Assembly (NCBI GenBank): GCA_023412475.1
Contig: JAEYNR010000084.1
Coordinates: 62,001-126,000 of the forward strand
Reading direction: 5' to 3'
From: Fibrobacterota bacterium
GTDB lineage: Bacteria > Fibrobacterota > Chitinivibrionia > Chitinivibrionales > Chitinispirillaceae
DNA: 64,000 bases
The notes under the pieces were generated by a model. That model made no database searches. It worked only from the letters and a program-made list of their open reading frames with translations, and was not told the origin of the DNA. Numbering within the stretch: position 1 is the stretch's first letter; the number at the start of each line of letters is the position of its first letter. Position numbers and translations under genes: made by a program. Of this stretch, positions 62,077 through 64,000 are shown one piece after another.

Positions 62077-63380
62077 CAGGATCTCCTGTTTATTCGCTCA
62101 TTGCCTGCGGGAGTCAGTGAAATAGTTGTGTCTTCATCCGAAAGGAGACGCTGGATACCAATGGGGGAATGTTCTTCTGCGTCATTGAGCTTGAGTTGCA
62201 GATTACACTCTTCGCAATTGCGGTCGCAGAAAGTTGGTTCGTAGGAGTCAGGTTCCTTATATGTGGTGATGATGCCTTCATAATTGCGAAGTACGACCTT
62301 GTTTGTAGACCAGGAAATAAGATAATTAGGCATAATGGGGATTTTTCCACCACCACCAGGGGCATCGATTACGTAGGTGGGAACTGCAAGTCCGGAAGTA
62401 TGCCCGATCAGGCTTTCCATAATTTCGATTCCTTTTCCCACCGGGGTTCTAAAATGAGTGAGTCCTTCCGAAAGATCACATTGGTACAGATAGTAGGGTC
62501 GAACCCGTGCAGTAAGGAGTTTCTGAAAGAGTCGTTTCATTATGCGTGGGCAGTCATTTACCCCGGCAAGAAGTACCGATTGATTCCCCAGAACAACCCC
62601 GCCATCAGCGAGCTGCGCCAGAGCATGCCGTGAAACGGTCGTAAGTTCGCGAGGATGGTTAAAATGGGTGTTAAGGAATATCGGCTGGTATTTTTTAAGC
62701 ATGGTGACCAGTTTGTCGGTTATCCGATAGGGAAGTACAACCGGCATGCGACTTCCAATTCTGATAATCTCAACATGGGGAATTTCGCGAATAGTTTTTA
62801 AAAGCTGCTCAAGCTTATTGTCTTCTAGCATGAGGGGATCTCCACCGGAAAAAAGCACATCGCGGATTTCTTCATGCTCTCGTATATACTGGATTGCCGG
62901 CTGAAGCTGTTCAAAGCTTGGAATGGAATCACGGTCTCCCACTTTGCGTTTACGGGTGCAGTGGCGGCAGTACATTGAGCAAAGATTACTCACATGTAAA
63001 AGGACTCGGTCCGGATAGCGATGAGTTAGATACGGTGCGGGTGAATCCTTGTCTTCAGAGAGCGGATCGATCATATCATAAGGTGCTTTGATCAGTTCAC
63101 AGGGGCGTGGAATTGCCTGCAGATATACCGGATCGTTGCGAAAGTCGCTATTATCAATTAGTGAAAGATAATAGGGGGTAACACTGAGGGGAAATTTCTC
63201 TATTGTTTTTTCCAGTTGGTCGAGTTCTTTACCGGTCAATTCAAGGCCTGCGATGGATTCGAGTTGCTCAATGGTGGTGATGCAATGGCGGATTTGCCAT
63301 TTCCAGTCCTGCCATTTTTCTACATCAGCACCTTTTTCCAGTGTCGCAGCAATAGTTTTTTGTCGGTTATTAAAAGGCAT
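62076..63380 (-). CDS. ablA: Lysine 2,3-aminomutase
   Basis: 434-aa radical-SAM, PLP-dependent enzyme converting L-lysine to L-beta-lysine. The [4Fe-4S]/SAM motif CSMYCRHC is near residue 135, followed by DVLFSGGDPLML and IRIGSRMPVVLPYRI; the PLP-lysine region is APGGGGKIPIMPNYLIS near the C-terminal third, and a zinc-type CDRNCEECNLQ motif follows. GGAGG lies upstream of two consecutive ATGs; I take the second (63380) for its better spacing. With ablB it points to growth under salt stress or in saline, alkaline habitats. Confidence 0.92.
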   Translation of the reverse strand: MPFNNRQKTIAATLEKGADVEKWQDWKWQIRHCITTIEQLESIAGLELTGKELDQLEKTIEKFPLSVTPYYLSLIDNSDFRNDPVYLQAIPRPCELIKAPYDMIDPLSEDKDSPAPYLTHRYPDRVLLHVSNLCSMYCRHCTRKRKVGDRDSIPSFEQLQPAIQYIREHEEIRDVLFSGGDPLMLEDNKLEQLLKTIREIPHVEIIRIGSRMPVVLPYRITDKLVTMLKKYQPIFLNTHFNHPRELTTVSRHALAQLADGGVVLGNQSVLLAGVNDCPRIMKRLFQKLLTARVRPYYLYQCDLSEGLTHFRTPVGKGIEIMESLIGHTSGLAVPTYVIDAPGGGGKIPIMPNYLISWSTNKVVLRNYEGIITTYKEPDSYEPTFCDRNCEECNLQLKLNDAEEHSPIGIQRLLSDEDTTISLTPAGNERINRRS

Positions 63381-63425
63381 CATACCTCCGGGGGAAAAAA
63401 CAAAAAGACACAAATTAAAAAACAT

Positions 63426-63815
63426 AACTACTCAATTCTTAAAAACACCCATCCGGTAACTGAGTAGTTGCTAAAAATCAATACATGAATGTATTAAATG
63501 ATCATCAAATCACCATTAGAGAGTCTTGTTTAACAAAAGACAGTCAGTAGTCAGATGCTAAAAAGCAGATCACCAGGATGATAAAGATAAAGATAATGCC
63601 ATATCATTTAAAATTCAACAGTTCTGGCATAATTGATTAAATAAATATTTCAGAAAGTAAATGACTGCTACTGGAGTAACTTTCCTGATAAGAGCAACAA
63701 GGGAAGAAGAGATCGGGTTTTAATGCATCATTCGATTCAGGTTATAGATGGATGCTCCAATTCAGGAGCATCCATGTCCCGTAAGGGATAATATATTAAT
63801 AGAAATACACATAAA
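63426..63815. other. Spacer upstream of ablA
   Basis: No gene is seen. It contains one strong hairpin at 63748-63775; the rest shows no repeat or RNA signature. Confidence 0.3.
63748..63775. terminator. Hairpin after the truncated radical-SAM gene
   Basis: ATGGATGCTCC pairs perfectly with GGAGCATCCAT (11-bp stem, 6-nt loop), 41 bp past the stop codon of the minus-strand gene at 63816. No T-run follows. Confidence 0.55.
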
Positions 63816-64000
63816 TCACAAAGCACAATCTCCGGCCTTACTGGTCAATACACGACGATAATGAAAACCATAAATAGATAGTGTTATTGCATTGGGAAGC
63901 ATTTTTGGACGACGGAAGGCAGTCCAGATAAAGAGCCTCCAGAAATGACGCTGTCCTCTTTCTCTAATACCCAGCTTCCAGATAGCTCCTGTAAAGGCTC
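63816..64000 (-). CDS. C-terminal end of a radical-SAM protein with DUF4070-like tail (partial)
   Basis: The frame enters from the right edge and ends with TGA at 63816-63818; about 61 codons are visible, with no start. The residues WKLGIRERGQRHFWRLFIWT and MLPNAITLSIYGFHYRRVL resemble the C-terminus of B12-binding-domain radical-SAM proteins with a DUF4070 tail, whose ends carry a similar LAITLxIYGxHF pattern. The identification is moderate because the diagnostic CxxxCxxC lies outside the window. Confidence 0.55.
   Translation of the reverse strand, partial: AFTGAIWKLGIRERGQRHFWRLFIWTAFRRPKMLPNAITLSIYGFHYRRVLTSKAGDCAL

Overview
The window looks like a chromosome fragment of a Gram-negative, anaerobic, polysaccharide-degrading bacterium of the Fibrobacterota, most likely on the Chitinispirillum side of the phylum. 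The pointers are two genes of the TIGR02147 family (a putative regulator family best known from Fibrobacter), secreted glycoside hydrolases with C-terminal FlgD/Por-type sorting-like tails, lpxH (outer membrane), a trimeric bifurcating-type [FeFe] hydrogenase, and ablAB for N-epsilon-acetyl-beta-lysine, a solute of salt-adapted anaerobes. The taxonomic placement is inference; no rRNA gene is present.

Layout. 0.3-3.7 kb: minus-strand operon thiC-prmA-prs, with a cluster of REP-like hairpins wedged between prmA and prs. 4.1-13.9 kb: a cysteine-poor DksA/TraR-like protein, a BamA/TamA-like outer-membrane protein with a TPR lipoprotein, a GH57/DUF3536 protein, a strongly signalled 61-residue acidic protein, lpxH, a HIT hydrolase and an unknown exported protein. 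14-24 kb: TIGR02147 regulator plus lipoprotein, GH10 xylanase, a damaged CE1 esterase and a catalysis-free CBM protein. 25-31.5 kb: rhodanese lipoprotein, FAD oxidoreductase, STAS protein and the cell-wall salvage operon namZ-murU-amgK. 32-36.4 kb: hydCBA. 36.8-42.7 kb: prohibitin-like protein, GH53 galactanase, GH11 xylanase and a CE1 feruloyl-esterase-like enzyme. 43.4-56.1 kb: a second TIGR02147/lipoprotein pair divergent from a five-gene operon containing a duplicated VWA-protein/outer-membrane-TPR pair. 56.2-59.1 kb: GH26 mannanase divergent from a two-HTH GntR/LacI-type regulator. 59-64 kb: a 21-bp minisatellite, a GT9 glycosyltransferase, ablBA and the tail of a radical-SAM gene.

How it fits together. 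Xylanases GH10 and GH11, CE1 esterases, GH53 galactanase and GH26 mannanase form a hemicellulose-degrading set. Most carry signal peptides and sorting-like tails, so they are probably exported to or past the outer membrane. Hydrogen from fermentation would be made by HydABC. The most unusual region is 43.4-56.1 kb: a putative surface system in which VWA proteins with FlgD-like ends are each paired with an outer-membrane barrel/TPR protein, facing a TIGR02147 regulator and its lipoprotein. A 17-bp palindrome shared by the first TIGR02147 gene and the neighbouring GH10 xylanase suggests a common operator. Non-coding oddities are a palindromic mobile-like repeat at 14.0 and 61.1 kb, two minisatellites (42 bp and 21 bp), and the REP-like cluster at 1.4 kb.
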